From 66-474 sp051954935 (GTDB taxonomy: Bacteria; Pseudomonadota; Gammaproteobacteria; Xanthomonadales; Rhodanobacteraceae): a stretch of 64,000 nucleotides of DNA. Below are positions 1 to 7,803 of this stretch, in pieces. The position numbers and the translations under genes are program-made. Each line of letters opens with the position of its first letter. Positions within the stretch are counted from its first letter, which is position 1. The stretch covers positions 4,915-68,914 of the forward strand of contig JBQCHG010000063.1 in the NCBI GenBank assembly GCA_051954935.1, given 5' to 3'. The notes beneath the pieces were generated by a model. That model was given only the letters and a program-made list of their open reading frames with translations. It did not search any database and was not told where the DNA came from.

Positions 1-1
1 G

Positions 2-691
2 CCGGCCCTCGTTTGTGCAGATCCCCTGCAGGACGCATTGACCAAGGCGGCATCCGAGGATTATTCACCGATCCTGCGTTCATTCTTGCTGCTCACGCTG
101 CTTTCGGTGATCCCCCTGCTGTTGATCAGCCTGACTTCCTTTACGCGCATCGTCGTCGTTTTGTCGCTGATCCGTAGCGCATTGGGCCTGCAACAGACGC
201 CACCAAACAGCGTGTTGATCACGTTGGCGCTGTTCCTGACGCTATTTACGATGACGCCGGTGTTCCAAGCTGCCAAGTCCTCGGCCATTGATCCGTATTT
301 GCATAAGGAGATTCCGGCTGAAGTTGCGGTCACGAAAGGATTTCATCCCTTTAAGATGTTCATGGTTCGACAGACCCGCGAGGACGATCTTCGAGCCGTG
401 GTGAGAATGTCAGGCAACGCGATGCCCAAGACGGTGGATGACATCGGCGCCTTGGAACTGATCCCCGCCTTCATGCTGAGCGAGTTGCGCACCGCCTTCC
501 AGATTGGGTTTGTGATCTTCCTGCCATTCCTGCTGATAGACCTCGTAGTTGCGGCCATTCTGATGGCCCTGGGCATGATCATGGTGCCGCCCTCCACGAT
601 CAGCCTGCCATTGAAGATCCTGCTGTTCCTGCTGATCAACGGCTGGACGCTGATAGCCCAAGCGCTCCTTGCCAGCTATCACGGACCTTGA
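2..691 (+). CDS. fliP: Flagellar export gate protein FliP, 5' end cut by window
   Basis: Inner-membrane component of the flagellar type III export gate, working with FliQ, FliR, FlhA and FlhB. The frame is open from the window edge, so the true start and most of the signal peptide lie outside. The visible part is about 230 residues, close to the usual length of about 245. Family features seen: the first hydrophobic segment containing LTSFTRIVVVLSLIRSALG, a polar periplasmic-loop section with DDLRAVVRM, and the conserved C-terminal stretch LIPAFMLSELRTAFQIGF followed by two more membrane segments. The gene stops 6 nt before a FliA-type sigma gene. The usual partners fliQ and fliR do not follow, which is atypical for a fliP neighbourhood. 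Assignment to FliP is secure. Whether this is the main or a secondary flagellar system cannot be decided here. Confidence 0.93.
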   Translation, partial: PALVCADPLQDALTKAASEDYSPILRSFLLLTLLSVIPLLLISLTSFTRIVVVLSLIRSALGLQQTPPNSVLITLALFLTLFTMTPVFQAAKSSAIDPYLHKEIPAEVAVTKGFHPFKMFMVRQTREDDLRAVVRMSGNAMPKTVDDIGALELIPAFMLSELRTAFQIGFVIFLPFLLIDLVVAAILMALGMIMVPPSTISLPLKILLFLLINGWTLIAQALLASYHGP

Positions 692-697
692 AATCCC

Positions 698-1393
698 GTG
701 TTGGGGGCAGGGACAAACGAGGCACAGTTGTGGTCACGCTGGGTCGGCGAGCGTGACAAGGCGGCTCGTGATGCATTGATCCTGCTGCACGCCCCATGGG
801 CGCGGCTCGTCGCTCGAGATATTTATTTGCGAGTCAAGCCACGCGATATCGAATGGGGGGAATTTGCTCAGAACGCGACCTTGGGGCTGATCGAAGCTAC
901 TGACCGCTACGATCCCGCGCGTGGGGTCGAGTTTCGGGTATTTGCGCGCCACCGCGTGCGGGGTGCTGTGTTCAACGGGCTTCGCCAGCTCTGGGAGCAC
1001 TCACGCCCTCCTGTACGCATTTCAGATGTGGACAGGGCGGAATCCTTAAATGAAGAGGGTGATCCGCTCGATTCGTTTGCCTCTTGGGCCGTGGGACTCG
1101 GAATAGGCCACCTACTGGATGTGGCGGCACTTTCGGAACCCGCTCCGCACCCGTCGAGCCCCTATGCGGAGCTTGAACGGGATCAGATGTGCGTCCTGCT
1201 TCGACGAGCGATTGAGTTGCTCCCCGAGCGCGAGCGAACGATTCTCACGTGGCATTATTTCCAGCACGTCCCGTTTATCGAGATTGCAAATCACCTCGAG
1301 GTTACGAAAGGTCGGGTCTCCCAATTGCACAAGCAAGCCATAGAACGATTACGGGTGTGTCTGCGGGAGTTTGCCGAGAGCTATTCGTATTGA
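698..1393 (+). CDS. fliA: FliA-type (sigma-28) RNA polymerase sigma factor
   Basis: Predicted sigma-70 family factor of the flagellar FliA/WhiG type, 231 aa against about 240 to 250 for FliA. It would direct RNA polymerase to late flagellar promoters. Region 2 is visible around residues 25 to 95 (LILLHAPWARLVARDIYLR, then a DRYDPARGVEFRVFA-like core). Region 4 is the C-terminal helix-turn-helix: LPERERTILTWHYFQ, then IEIANHLEVTKGRVSQLHK. The start used is GTG, 4 nt after the fliP stop, which makes translational coupling likely. No anti-sigma FlgM is seen. A sigma gene directly behind fliP is unusual; in most gammaproteobacteria fliA follows flhF and flhG. It could therefore be the dedicated sigma factor of a second (lateral) flagellar cluster. 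Confidence 0.8.
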   Translation: MLGAGTNEAQLWSRWVGERDKAARDALILLHAPWARLVARDIYLRVKPRDIEWGEFAQNATLGLIEATDRYDPARGVEFRVFARHRVRGAVFNGLRQLWEHSRPPVRISDVDRAESLNEEGDPLDSFASWAVGLGIGHLLDVAALSEPAPHPSSPYAELERDQMCVLLRRAIELLPERERTILTWHYFQHVPFIEIANHLEVTKGRVSQLHKQAIERLRVCLREFAESYSY

Positions 1394-1639
1394 CGAGGAA
1401 CCATTTACGGCCAACAGAATCTGGAAAAGAACGTGCGCTCGACGTCCGTCGGGATTGGAGTTCGCGGTTCCACATGGGCTCCTCAGGCCCTAGTGCATCG
1501 CACTGAGCCGAAAGTCCGCGACGGACTGTTTCCAGTGCTTTCCAGCAAAACGTTCAGTGGGTATCTGGTTACGTTGTCTCCACCGGTTCGGGCGCTTAGT
1601 TCATCGGGTATCACAGCGGCGAGGCGCTCGGCGCCGCAT

Positions 1640-2240
1640 AGCGCCTGAAGTCAGACCAGCAGGGTAGAGCGTACCGGGAACCAGCGCAGAGGTGCCGCGC
1701 AGCGGGGAGCGAGCGCAGCGAGTTCCCGGCGCGGATACGTCGAGCCGCAGGCGAGACCCGCGCCGCAAGGGGGAGCCGCGCGACCGAGCGCGTCGATGAG
1801 TGAGTGGCGGATCGGCGCGACAGCGCCGGCCCGACGCGAACGACATCGACCGCAGCGCGCCCCAGCGCGCGTTCGGTGCGCGGGGGACGAAGTCCCCCGT
1901 CGCCGCCCGGCAGGGGCGGCTCCCACCACCGGAGCGCAGCGGAGCGCGGACCAGCGAAGCGTCCGCGGGAGTGGTGGGAGCCGCCCATGTATGGGCGGCG
2001 ACGGCGGCAAAGACGAAGTCTGCGCAGCGAACGGAGTGAGCGGAGGTGCAACGGGAGTCGGCCAGCCGACAGGCTGGCGCGGTCGAGCGGCTTCGCCGCG
2101 TCATGGCGCGCTTTCCAGCGCCATGCGACTGCGGAACCGAACTCCAAAGTTGCACGAACAAGCAGGCGCGAGGACACGCGACACCCGGACGGGAGTGCGA
2201 CCATTCATCGATCGCGCTAGTCGCAACCACGTCCGGGCGA
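1640..2240. repeat. Gene-free GC-rich region dense in hairpins
   Basis: No credible coding frame occupies these about 600 bases. The region is packed with inverted repeats. The longest has perfect 16-bp arms, GGGCGGCTCCCACCAC at 1914-1929 and its reverse complement at 1971-1986. It is nested inside a second perfect 10-bp pair, 1899-1908 with 1993-2002. Smaller hairpins include GGGGGAC/GTCCCCC around loop GAA (1882-1897), GTCGGC/GCCGAC (2058-2071) and ATGGCGC/GCGCCAT (2103-2124). It is either a mosaic of palindromic extragenic elements or a large structured RNA. The sequence alone does not decide between these. Confidence 0.6.
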
Positions 2241-2512
2241 CGGCGACAAACTTTGAAGCGCGCAGGACGTCAAGAGTATGTGGTACGTGGTACGTACTAC
2301 ATACTACAAAAATCCGCTCTCCCATCATCCCTGGTCAGCCACCAGTGGAGTAAAGCAAAGCCCCAACGCCAGGGGGCCTTGCTCACGTAAAAGCATTCTT
2401 CGGTCGGTATCCATGTAGCTCCCGCGGCACCGACGCCCGGAAAACCGAACGCCCGGCAAACCAGGGTTCAGCGAACCGACGCCCGACGCCCGGCGAACCG
2501 GGGGTCCGGGGG

Positions 2513-2572
2513 AACCGGAGTCCGGAGAACCGGAGTCCGGAGAACCGGAGTTCGGAGAACCGGAGTCCGGAA
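2513..2572. repeat. 15-bp tandem repeat, four copies
   Basis: Four adjacent copies of the 15-mer AACCGGAGTCCGGAG, the third with one substitution and the last ending in A. Degenerate relatives (AACC spaced by GCCCGG-type words) extend left to about 2425. The reverse strand reads as a five-residue repeat (SGLRF) in a 90-codon frame, but nothing else supports a protein. The repeat unit contains the palindromic core CCGGAGTCCGG. Confidence 0.85.
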
Positions 2573-2772
2573 ACCCGACTTCGGTGGATTCCGGAGGCTG
2601 CGGTGACTCGTAGACGAAAGTTTCGGTGACTCGGCGTCCGTTGAGGATCGGACATCTTGTCGGCCAGGGCCCATCGTGTGCAGGTTGTTAACCACCAACC
2701 GCACTTTGACCTACCCGCGGTTGATCAAGATCCGTGGATGTCAGGAGCTGGGAGAAGCGATTCGAACCGCAC

Positions 2773-3147
2773 ATGGGTGCTGTTATGCTCACCGCACGCG
2801 CTGTGTTCGTCCTACATGATCACCAATCGAGAATCGCCGTGTTCGAAGTAGCGGTACTTGCGGGAATAGCACTGCTTTTGATCGCCGGATACCTTGCCTG
2901 GCGTGAACACGGAAGGAAGAAGAGCGATCGGGTCTTATTCATCAGCGAACTGGTCAAAATCGTCGAAGACATGATCCCGGAAGGGAAAGGCGACGATTTC
3001 GATGCCGGCCGATGGGTTGGGCGCTGGCTTGACACTCCGCAACCCGCGCTGGGCGGGGTCCCACCGAAAGAATTTCTCGGCACCGCTGATGGGCGGGCGA
3101 CCGTGCGAAGGCTACTTGGCTCGATTGAAAGCGGCGCCTACGCCTGA
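2773..3147 (+). CDS. Membrane-anchored protein with MbcA/ParS-type toxin-binding domain
   Basis: The last 45 residues (WLDTPQPALGGVPPKEFLGT, later RRLLGSIESGAYA) match the C-terminal domain of MbcA/ParS/Xre antitoxins (DUF2384). In known systems that domain binds RES-type or related toxins. The N-terminal DNA-binding region of normal antitoxins is missing. In its place is a single membrane segment (AVLAGIALLLIAGYLAW) followed by a basic stretch REHGRKK, so the domain should face the cytoplasm. No RES-domain toxin gene lies beside it. The start is uncertain: ATG at 2773 is used, but GTG at 2734, ATG at 2785 or GTG at 2839 are possible. Domain resemblance is seen by eye; function is unknown. 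Confidence 0.6.
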   Translation: MGAVMLTARAVFVLHDHQSRIAVFEVAVLAGIALLLIAGYLAWREHGRKKSDRVLFISELVKIVEDMIPEGKGDDFDAGRWVGRWLDTPQPALGGVPPKEFLGTADGRATVRRLLGSIESGAYA

Positions 3148-3545
3148 AGCTCCAAGGGCCAACCCTCCCGTCGGAAATTACCCGTATCTAGCGGGCTGCT
3201 GAGCCGAGGCCATCCGGCCCCAAACCCATCGGAGTCGGACACCGAACTTCGGTTCTCGGACCTCGGCGGGAGCCAGGCAGCCCGAAGCCATCAAACCGGC
3301 CCCCGAATCCACCGGTGGATGCCATTCTTCTTGGTAGTGGCGTCTGTTCGACTGGATGTGTTGCGGCGAACAGGCTTTCCGGTGACTGCTGAGCGCTCTA
3401 TCGGTTGCGCCAAGACGTAAGAAAGTAGCGTGTTCCGCGGGGAACTTGCTGGAGAACGCCTTTTTTTTATAAGTTTCGTCAGAGACAACTCCAATGAACC
3501 CAATGAAGGCGGCATGGTGCCGGCCTAGGTTTCAGAGGAGCAAAG
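3148..3545. other. Gene-free interval, no clear feature
   Basis: About 400 bases without a convincing reading frame or RNA gene. A run of eight T residues at 3462-3469 follows a weakly paired sequence and could be a remnant terminator. A good Shine-Dalgarno sequence (GAGGAG near 3535) belongs to the next gene. Confidence 0.4.
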
Positions 3546-3788
3546 ATGAAAGGTCCAGTTGAGCACCAGAGATGGCGCTCCCTACTAAGGTCCCCGGCAG
3601 TACAAAGAATGGCCGCGGAAGCGCTGCGAAACATTTCGACCGCCAGCCTCATCGCCAGCGGCTACCTGCTTCTGTTCGCCCATGACAGTCCGCATGCCCA
3701 CCGGTGGGTGTGGGTAGCTGTACTGGCCGTAGATGCCGTGGTCGCATTCATATGCAGCGTTGACCTGCAACAAGGAGACGGGAAATGA
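3546..3788 (+). CDS. Small protein with two membrane segments, unknown function
   Basis: Predicted 80-residue protein. The first half is polar and basic (MKGPVEHQRWRSLLRSPAVQ). Two hydrophobic helices follow, ISTASLIASGYLLLFA and WVWVAVLAVDAVVAFICSV, joined by a short His-rich turn (HDSPHAHRW). A GAGGAG ribosome binding site lies 6 to 8 bases before the ATG, so translation is credible. The stop codon overlaps the start of the next small membrane-protein gene as ATGA, and a strong terminator closes the pair. No family is recognised. Such coupled small membrane proteins occur in phage lysis modules and accessory islands, but nothing here specifies a role. Confidence 0.6.
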   Translation: MKGPVEHQRWRSLLRSPAVQRMAAEALRNISTASLIASGYLLLFAHDSPHAHRWVWVAVLAVDAVVAFICSVDLQQGDGK

Positions 3789-3904
3789 TGCCAGATATCC
3801 TGCTAATCGCATTCAGCGCGACCGCTATTTCAGGGCTATATCTTCTAGGTTGCCATGCACGAAACGCGCGGCGCGAAGAGAAGAGGGTCAATACACACAA
3901 GTGA
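3785..3904 (+). CDS. 39-residue membrane miniprotein, coupled to upstream gene
   Basis: A small frame starting MMPDILLIAFSATAISGLYL, with one hydrophobic helix and a highly basic tail containing HARNARREEKR. Its ATG overlaps the TGA of the upstream small membrane-protein gene (ATGA), and a rho-independent terminator begins 15 bases after its stop. Coupling, a positive-inside tail and the terminator argue that it is real despite its size. A second in-frame ATG directly follows the first. Function unknown. Confidence 0.55.
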   Translation: MMPDILLIAFSATAISGLYLLGCHARNARREEKRVNTHK

Positions 3905-3919
3905 CACGCATGAAGTTCA

Positions 3920-3950
3920 AAGCCGCCCAGCATCTGCTTGGGCGGCTTTT
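3920..3950 (+). terminator. Rho-independent terminator of the small membrane-protein pair
   Basis: Perfect 10-bp stem AAGCCGCCCA / TGGGCGGCTT with a 9-nt loop, followed by TT and a T-rich tract (CTTCGTTT). It lies 15 bases after the 39-codon gene. Confidence 0.85.
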
Positions 3951-4233
3951 CTTCGTTTACGAACAGTCGATGGACGATCGGCACACTTCGAATTTGCTAC
4001 TCATTCAAGTCTTGTAATCAATTCTGCAGATTCGAAACGGCGAGCCAGTCCGAGAACGGCCAGAGGCGGACATCGCCGTGCTCATGATTCTGGGCTTTTG
4101 CTCAGGTGAGGCCAATTCGCGGTATGAAGGATTGCCGGGGGTACGCTGTCCGAATGTTGCCGCCGATCGACCCTCTTACCGTCGCGGCCCGGGATCTCGT
4201 CCCGTTCTACAACGACCGTCCATAGGACTCGCT

Positions 4234-5316
4234 ATGCCCAAAGCCGCCAAGCCTGCCGCGAACACTCCCAAATCCGCCTCGGCGACAACGCGCAAACCTG
4301 CAAACGCTACGACCAAGGCGGCCGCGATGGCTGCGAAGCCACCTAAGTCCGTGAAACCGGCAAAGGCTGCCAAGCACGCGACAGCGAGCAAGCCGAGTAA
4401 CTCGATTGCGTCGACGGTGGACAAGGTCATGAAAGCCGTCGTGTCGGGGACGCTGCCCAAGCGCAAGGTGTCACCGCCGCCGCGCAATCCTGCGTTTGGG
4501 GATGCCATCATTTTCTACGCCGACATGCTCGGCTTCAGCCACCAAGTAAAGGGCGTCAAGGCGATCGCCGGCGCCGATGCCTTGATCAAGGTGCTCAAGC
4601 GCTTCGCCGAGCAATTCACCGAGCCGGCCGATACCCATGCCTTCTTTGGGCGCAAGTATTGGGTGATCTCGGATTCGATGGTGGCCGTGTGGGACATGAA
4701 GTCGGCCGCCGTCGGCGTCATGACCGAGTTCGATGCGATCTTGAGCCAGCTGTCGGGACTGGCCTCGGCGCAAGGCCTGATGATGGTCGACGACAAGCAA
4801 CTGGTGCGTGGGGGCGTGGCCCGCGGTTGGTTCAAGGAAATCGACAACACGATCATTAGCCCGGCGCTGGTGGAGGCCGCACGCATCGAAGAGCGCATCC
4901 AAAGCCCTTTCATCGGCGTGGCGCAGAACATCTACGACTACTTCCTCCAGCACCCGGGACGGCGCATGTATGCCAGCTCGATAGATCCGATGAACAACCT
5001 CTTTATTCCGCCATGCGCATATACGAATAACTTGCCCGCCTTGGACTACCTCATGGTCATGATAGGCGAGATCGACTTGACCAGTGCCCAGATCGCTCAC
5101 TCGCGCACTCTGCCGTCCGGAACCGACCGGCAGGACTACATGAACAAGGCCTACGCCGCCAACGTGCGCATGTACATCGAGCAGCATCGCCAATTCATCG
5201 TCAATGGCCTGGAGACGCAAACGGGCAAGGTTCTAGAGAAGTACCACGCCTTGCGCGAACACCATAACTTCCGGATCGAGGGCCGCTTCACAGACAAGAC
5301 CCTGCTGATTCCCTAA
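4234..5316 (+). CDS. Divergent class III nucleotidyl cyclase-like protein with Lys/Ala/Pro-rich N-tail
   Basis: Predicted 360-residue protein. Residues 1 to about 85 are a low-complexity Ala/Lys/Pro tail resembling histone H1-like tails. The rest resembles the class III cyclase fold: FYADMLGFS (Asp97) matches the first metal-binding motif, WVISDSMVAVW (Asp147) the second, and VRGGVARG near residue 192 the conserved strand after it. Both metal aspartates are present, so catalysis is possible; the substrate cannot be read. Proteins of this type occur in Pycsar anti-phage systems and in uncharacterised loci, but no recognisable cyclic-nucleotide effector is adjacent. The ATG has AGGA seven bases upstream. 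It is convergent with the next gene, with 15 bases between stops. Confidence 0.6.
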   Translation: MPKAAKPAANTPKSASATTRKPANATTKAAAMAAKPPKSVKPAKAAKHATASKPSNSIASTVDKVMKAVVSGTLPKRKVSPPPRNPAFGDAIIFYADMLGFSHQVKGVKAIAGADALIKVLKRFAEQFTEPADTHAFFGRKYWVISDSMVAVWDMKSAAVGVMTEFDAILSQLSGLASAQGLMMVDDKQLVRGGVARGWFKEIDNTIISPALVEAARIEERIQSPFIGVAQNIYDYFLQHPGRRMYASSIDPMNNLFIPPCAYTNNLPALDYLMVMIGEIDLTSAQIAHSRTLPSGTDRQDYMNKAYAANVRMYIEQHRQFIVNGLETQTGKVLEKYHALREHHNFRIEGRFTDKTLLIP

Positions 5317-5331
5317 TCACTCGGGGTGGCC

Positions 5332-6801
5332 TCACGCCTCGGCGCGCATTCGCTCTGCCGCCCTTTGGAGGGTGCGCGGAGCGCGCAAATTCACTTGCTG
5401 CGCCATCACGTGCTGCTCGACGAGGGCTTTACGCTGGCCTCGAATGCCATTGGCCGTGGTGATCTCACGCAGGATCTGGCCCAAGGGCACGCCGCGCGCT
5501 ACCGCCAAGGACACCAACTGCTCCAGTTCGAAGATGCTTACGAACACCATGTGCCCCAGCGGCAGGCGCGCCGAGTCCCACCGCGCATGGCCGGCGCCAT
5601 CGGCGGTGCCGGCGACCAGCTCGCGCAAGGCCACTCCGTCGGTGACCAGCAACTGCTTGAAGGTCACGCACACGAAGTAAGTCTCATTCCGAACCAGGTC
5701 TTCTGGAAGTCGCGAGGCGCTGTTCACCGCCTGGTCGGCGGCGCGCAGCAGTGATAATTTCATCCGCTCGGCCAGCACGGCCGGCAGGTTGTGATAGAGC
5801 TCTTCGTAGTGGCCTTCGATCCCCTTGGCGTCGAGCAACACCAATGCGTCGTCCGCGGGCAAAGCAAAATCCACCACGTTGCCTTCGCCTTGCAGGCGTT
5901 CTTTGAGCTCCGTCTCGCGGATCACGGGTGCCGCCAGGTCCTCGAGCACTTCGGCGATGTAGTTCTCAAACGCCGGCCCGAACTCATTCATGAAGGCACG
6001 CGCTCCAGGAGCGCGTGCCAGATCGAACACCGCGGTGCCCAATGTCTGGAACAGCAGCTTGTGGTGGATGCACACCGGCCCTTGCTGGGCGAGCAGGAAG
6101 GGCGTGGCGATGAAGGGCGACTGTTCGCACACCTCCACCTCCGGTGGGGTGTCTCGTTGTTCGGCCTCGAGCGCGATGCGGTGCAGGTCGGGCACCGGAC
6201 GGCTGAAGTGCCGCCGGATCACGCCCCAGTGTTCCATGTCGCGAGGGCCTGCCGGCCGCTGCTGCGATAGACCCGGAATTTGCAGAGCATCGCCAGTGTC
6301 GGCGGCGAGGTAGGCGAGTTGCCGCACGAACTGCGCCGGCGTTAGCTGGTGGCGTTCGACAACTCGCGCCGCGGTCGCCGAGCTGGCCAGCATCTCGCCC
6401 AAAATGCGATGTTGGCGGGCGAGGGACGCCGGATCGAAGCGACGCTGGAACCAAATCTGCTGTAGGAACAATCGCCTCGCAAAGATCGCCTCGCCCGCAC
6501 CGGGCATGTTGAGCGCGGCCATGGCATCCCAAATTGACTGGCCGACGAAGTTGATGTCGTCGTCGCTCGGCACGGCACGATCATCGTTCGGCCGCCAGTT
6601 GGCCAGGCCCCACTTGGCGATGAGAAACCATAAGTGCGGTTTGCGCAGGTACCACTCTTCGCCATCGTCAGGTGGGCGCCGCAACGTTTCGAAGGCCTCG
6701 TTGAAAAAGGCCAGCCCATGGCAGGCGCGAAGGCGTGCCTTGGCCTGCGCGAGCAACTCACGCCCGCGTTCGATAGTCATCGCATCGTTCGGGGCATTCA
6801 T
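5332..6801 (-). CDS. Uncharacterised protein with PD-(D/E)XK-like nuclease motif
   Basis: Predicted 489-residue soluble protein not assigned to a named family. The N-terminal half is helical and Trp-rich. Around residues 270 to 330 is a pattern typical of PD-(D/E)XK nucleases: an acidic helix (FGPAFENYIAEVLEDL), then VVDFALPADDALVLLDAKG, where the first Asp and the D-A-K triplet fit the D-X(n)-D-X-K core. The C-terminal part (ETYFVCVTFKQLLVTDG onward) could be a further domain. The gene is convergent with the cyclase-like gene, so the two could share a locus function. The start is the first ATG; another in-frame ATG lies seven codons in. The nuclease assignment is inference from a motif. Confidence 0.55.
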   Translation of the reverse strand: MNAPNDAMTIERGRELLAQAKARLRACHGLAFFNEAFETLRRPPDDGEEWYLRKPHLWFLIAKWGLANWRPNDDRAVPSDDDINFVGQSIWDAMAALNMPGAGEAIFARRLFLQQIWFQRRFDPASLARQHRILGEMLASSATAARVVERHQLTPAQFVRQLAYLAADTGDALQIPGLSQQRPAGPRDMEHWGVIRRHFSRPVPDLHRIALEAEQRDTPPEVEVCEQSPFIATPFLLAQQGPVCIHHKLLFQTLGTAVFDLARAPGARAFMNEFGPAFENYIAEVLEDLAAPVIRETELKERLQGEGNVVDFALPADDALVLLDAKGIEGHYEELYHNLPAVLAERMKLSLLRAADQAVNSASRLPEDLVRNETYFVCVTFKQLLVTDGVALRELVAGTADGAGHARWDSARLPLGHMVFVSIFELEQLVSLAVARGVPLGQILREITTANGIRGQRKALVEQHVMAQQVNLRAPRTLQRAAERMRAEA

Positions 6802-7145
6802 CGGCGGACGTGACCTTTGTCTGTGACTCGGTGCAGATGATGATCGAGTTGGTAGCTAGTGCCGGTAGATGTGGACCTGCCTGCTGTTGACGGTCGTCCG
6901 TTATCGGCTAAGAGCGGACATCGCCACGCACGATGGCGTTGCCCCACAGCGGCCGTTGGGAAGCTTGCTCGCGTTTTCGGTGTTGGCGACAGAGCCGCTA
7001 GCGACATTAACTGCGTCCGTATATACCTCGCATGATTAGCCGCACCGAGCCAGGAGGAAGCTCCTTCAACATCATGGGGTTGTGATACCTTCACCAAAGT
7101 CCGCCGCGAGTGGCATGGCTGGACTGCAAATCCGTGTATCCAACA
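6802..7145. other. Gene-free interval before the cassette array
   Basis: About 340 bases with no supported gene. It ends at a GTTAGTC word resembling an integron core site, directly before the first cassette gene. No integron integrase and no clear attI architecture could be recognised here. Confidence 0.4.
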
Positions 7146-7159
7146 GTTAGTCGCATCAT

Positions 7160-7720
7160 ATGATCGCACTGAATAAGCAAGAAGCCGCGGCATCGACCTT
7201 CAAGGGGCTCGTGGATGAGCTAAACAAGGAGAGCGTTCGCGGCGCAATGCTGCTTGGCACGGCTTGGATCGACGACCAGCTTACGGAGCTCCTGAAAGCG
7301 ACACTTCTAGTCCCGGTAAAGCCGAATCGAGACAGGCTTTTTGATCGTTCCGAACCATTGAGTGATCTTGGACCTAAAATCGAACTCGCCTATAGACTCG
7401 GCCTGATCCGCCGCGAGTCCTATGATAGCCTCAAGATAATTCGCACTCTGCGTAATGACTTCGCACATTTGAAAGATCCAATATCTCTTGAGACGCAAAG
7501 CGTCAAAGATCGCGTCAATAGGCTCTATAGCCTTAACAGAGAGCTCCTAGAAAGTGTTGACGAAGTCATACAGAGGGTTGTGCACATCAATAGACTCCTG
7601 ATCATTGATCCGGACTCGTATTCTCTTCCAGACAGTTTTCGCCTGAACTTTCTCATCGCGCTTGTCACAATGGGGCTCGAATGTGCAACGTCAGAGGCAT
7701 CGCGCGTGGAGGCGCTGTAG
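7160..7720 (+). CDS. MltR-like domain protein (cassette 1)
   Basis: Predicted 186-residue protein resembling the mannitol repressor MltR family. Visible family features are a helix FKGLVDELNKESVRGAMLLG, the acidic motif AWIDDQLTELL, and LGLIRRESYDSL followed by IRTLRNDFAH. Genuine MltR sits in the mannitol operon. There is no mannitol gene here, so a metabolic repressor role is unlikely; stand-alone MltR-like proteins are common in accessory DNA. No Shine-Dalgarno sequence is evident, and the ATG lies 7 bases after the GTTAGTC core word. The first attC-like site starts 8 bases after the stop. AT-richer codon use than the housekeeping genes supports acquisition. Confidence 0.7.
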   Translation: MIALNKQEAAASTFKGLVDELNKESVRGAMLLGTAWIDDQLTELLKATLLVPVKPNRDRLFDRSEPLSDLGPKIELAYRLGLIRRESYDSLKIIRTLRNDFAHLKDPISLETQSVKDRVNRLYSLNRELLESVDEVIQRVVHINRLLIIDPDSYSLPDSFRLNFLIALVTMGLECATSEASRVEAL

Positions 7721-7728
7721 TGCGGTGC

Positions 7729-7798
7729 GCCTAACATCTTGGTCAATCAGACGCTCATCCGCTGCGCAGGTTCGCGCCGGTTACCTCAAGCGCTAGCC
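7729..7798 (+). repeat. attC-like site 1
   Basis: Starts with GCCTAAC (7729-7735), contains GGTCAATCAGACGC and GGTTACCTCAAGC as internal boxes, and ends with GCTAGCC (7792-7798), one base off the GTTRRRY consensus. Outer boxes are complementary at 5 of 7 positions. About 70 bases long, within the range of attC sites. Confidence 0.65.
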
Positions 7799-7803
7799 AT
7801 CAC

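Noticed and set aside
2383..2655. Reverse-strand frame with SGLRF repeats
   Set aside because: The repeat peptide follows from the 15-bp tandem DNA repeat. No ribosome site and no similarity outside the repeat.
2759..2768. GATTCGAACC word matching the T-loop of tRNA-Ser, considered as the other end of the integrative element
   Set aside because: Only 10 bases match and neither the acceptor nor the T-stem continues, so it is within chance and common tRNA-word expectation.
6798..7193. 131-codon reverse frame across the gap before the cassette array
   Set aside because: Overlaps the cassette gene start, has no ribosome site, and its composition looks random.
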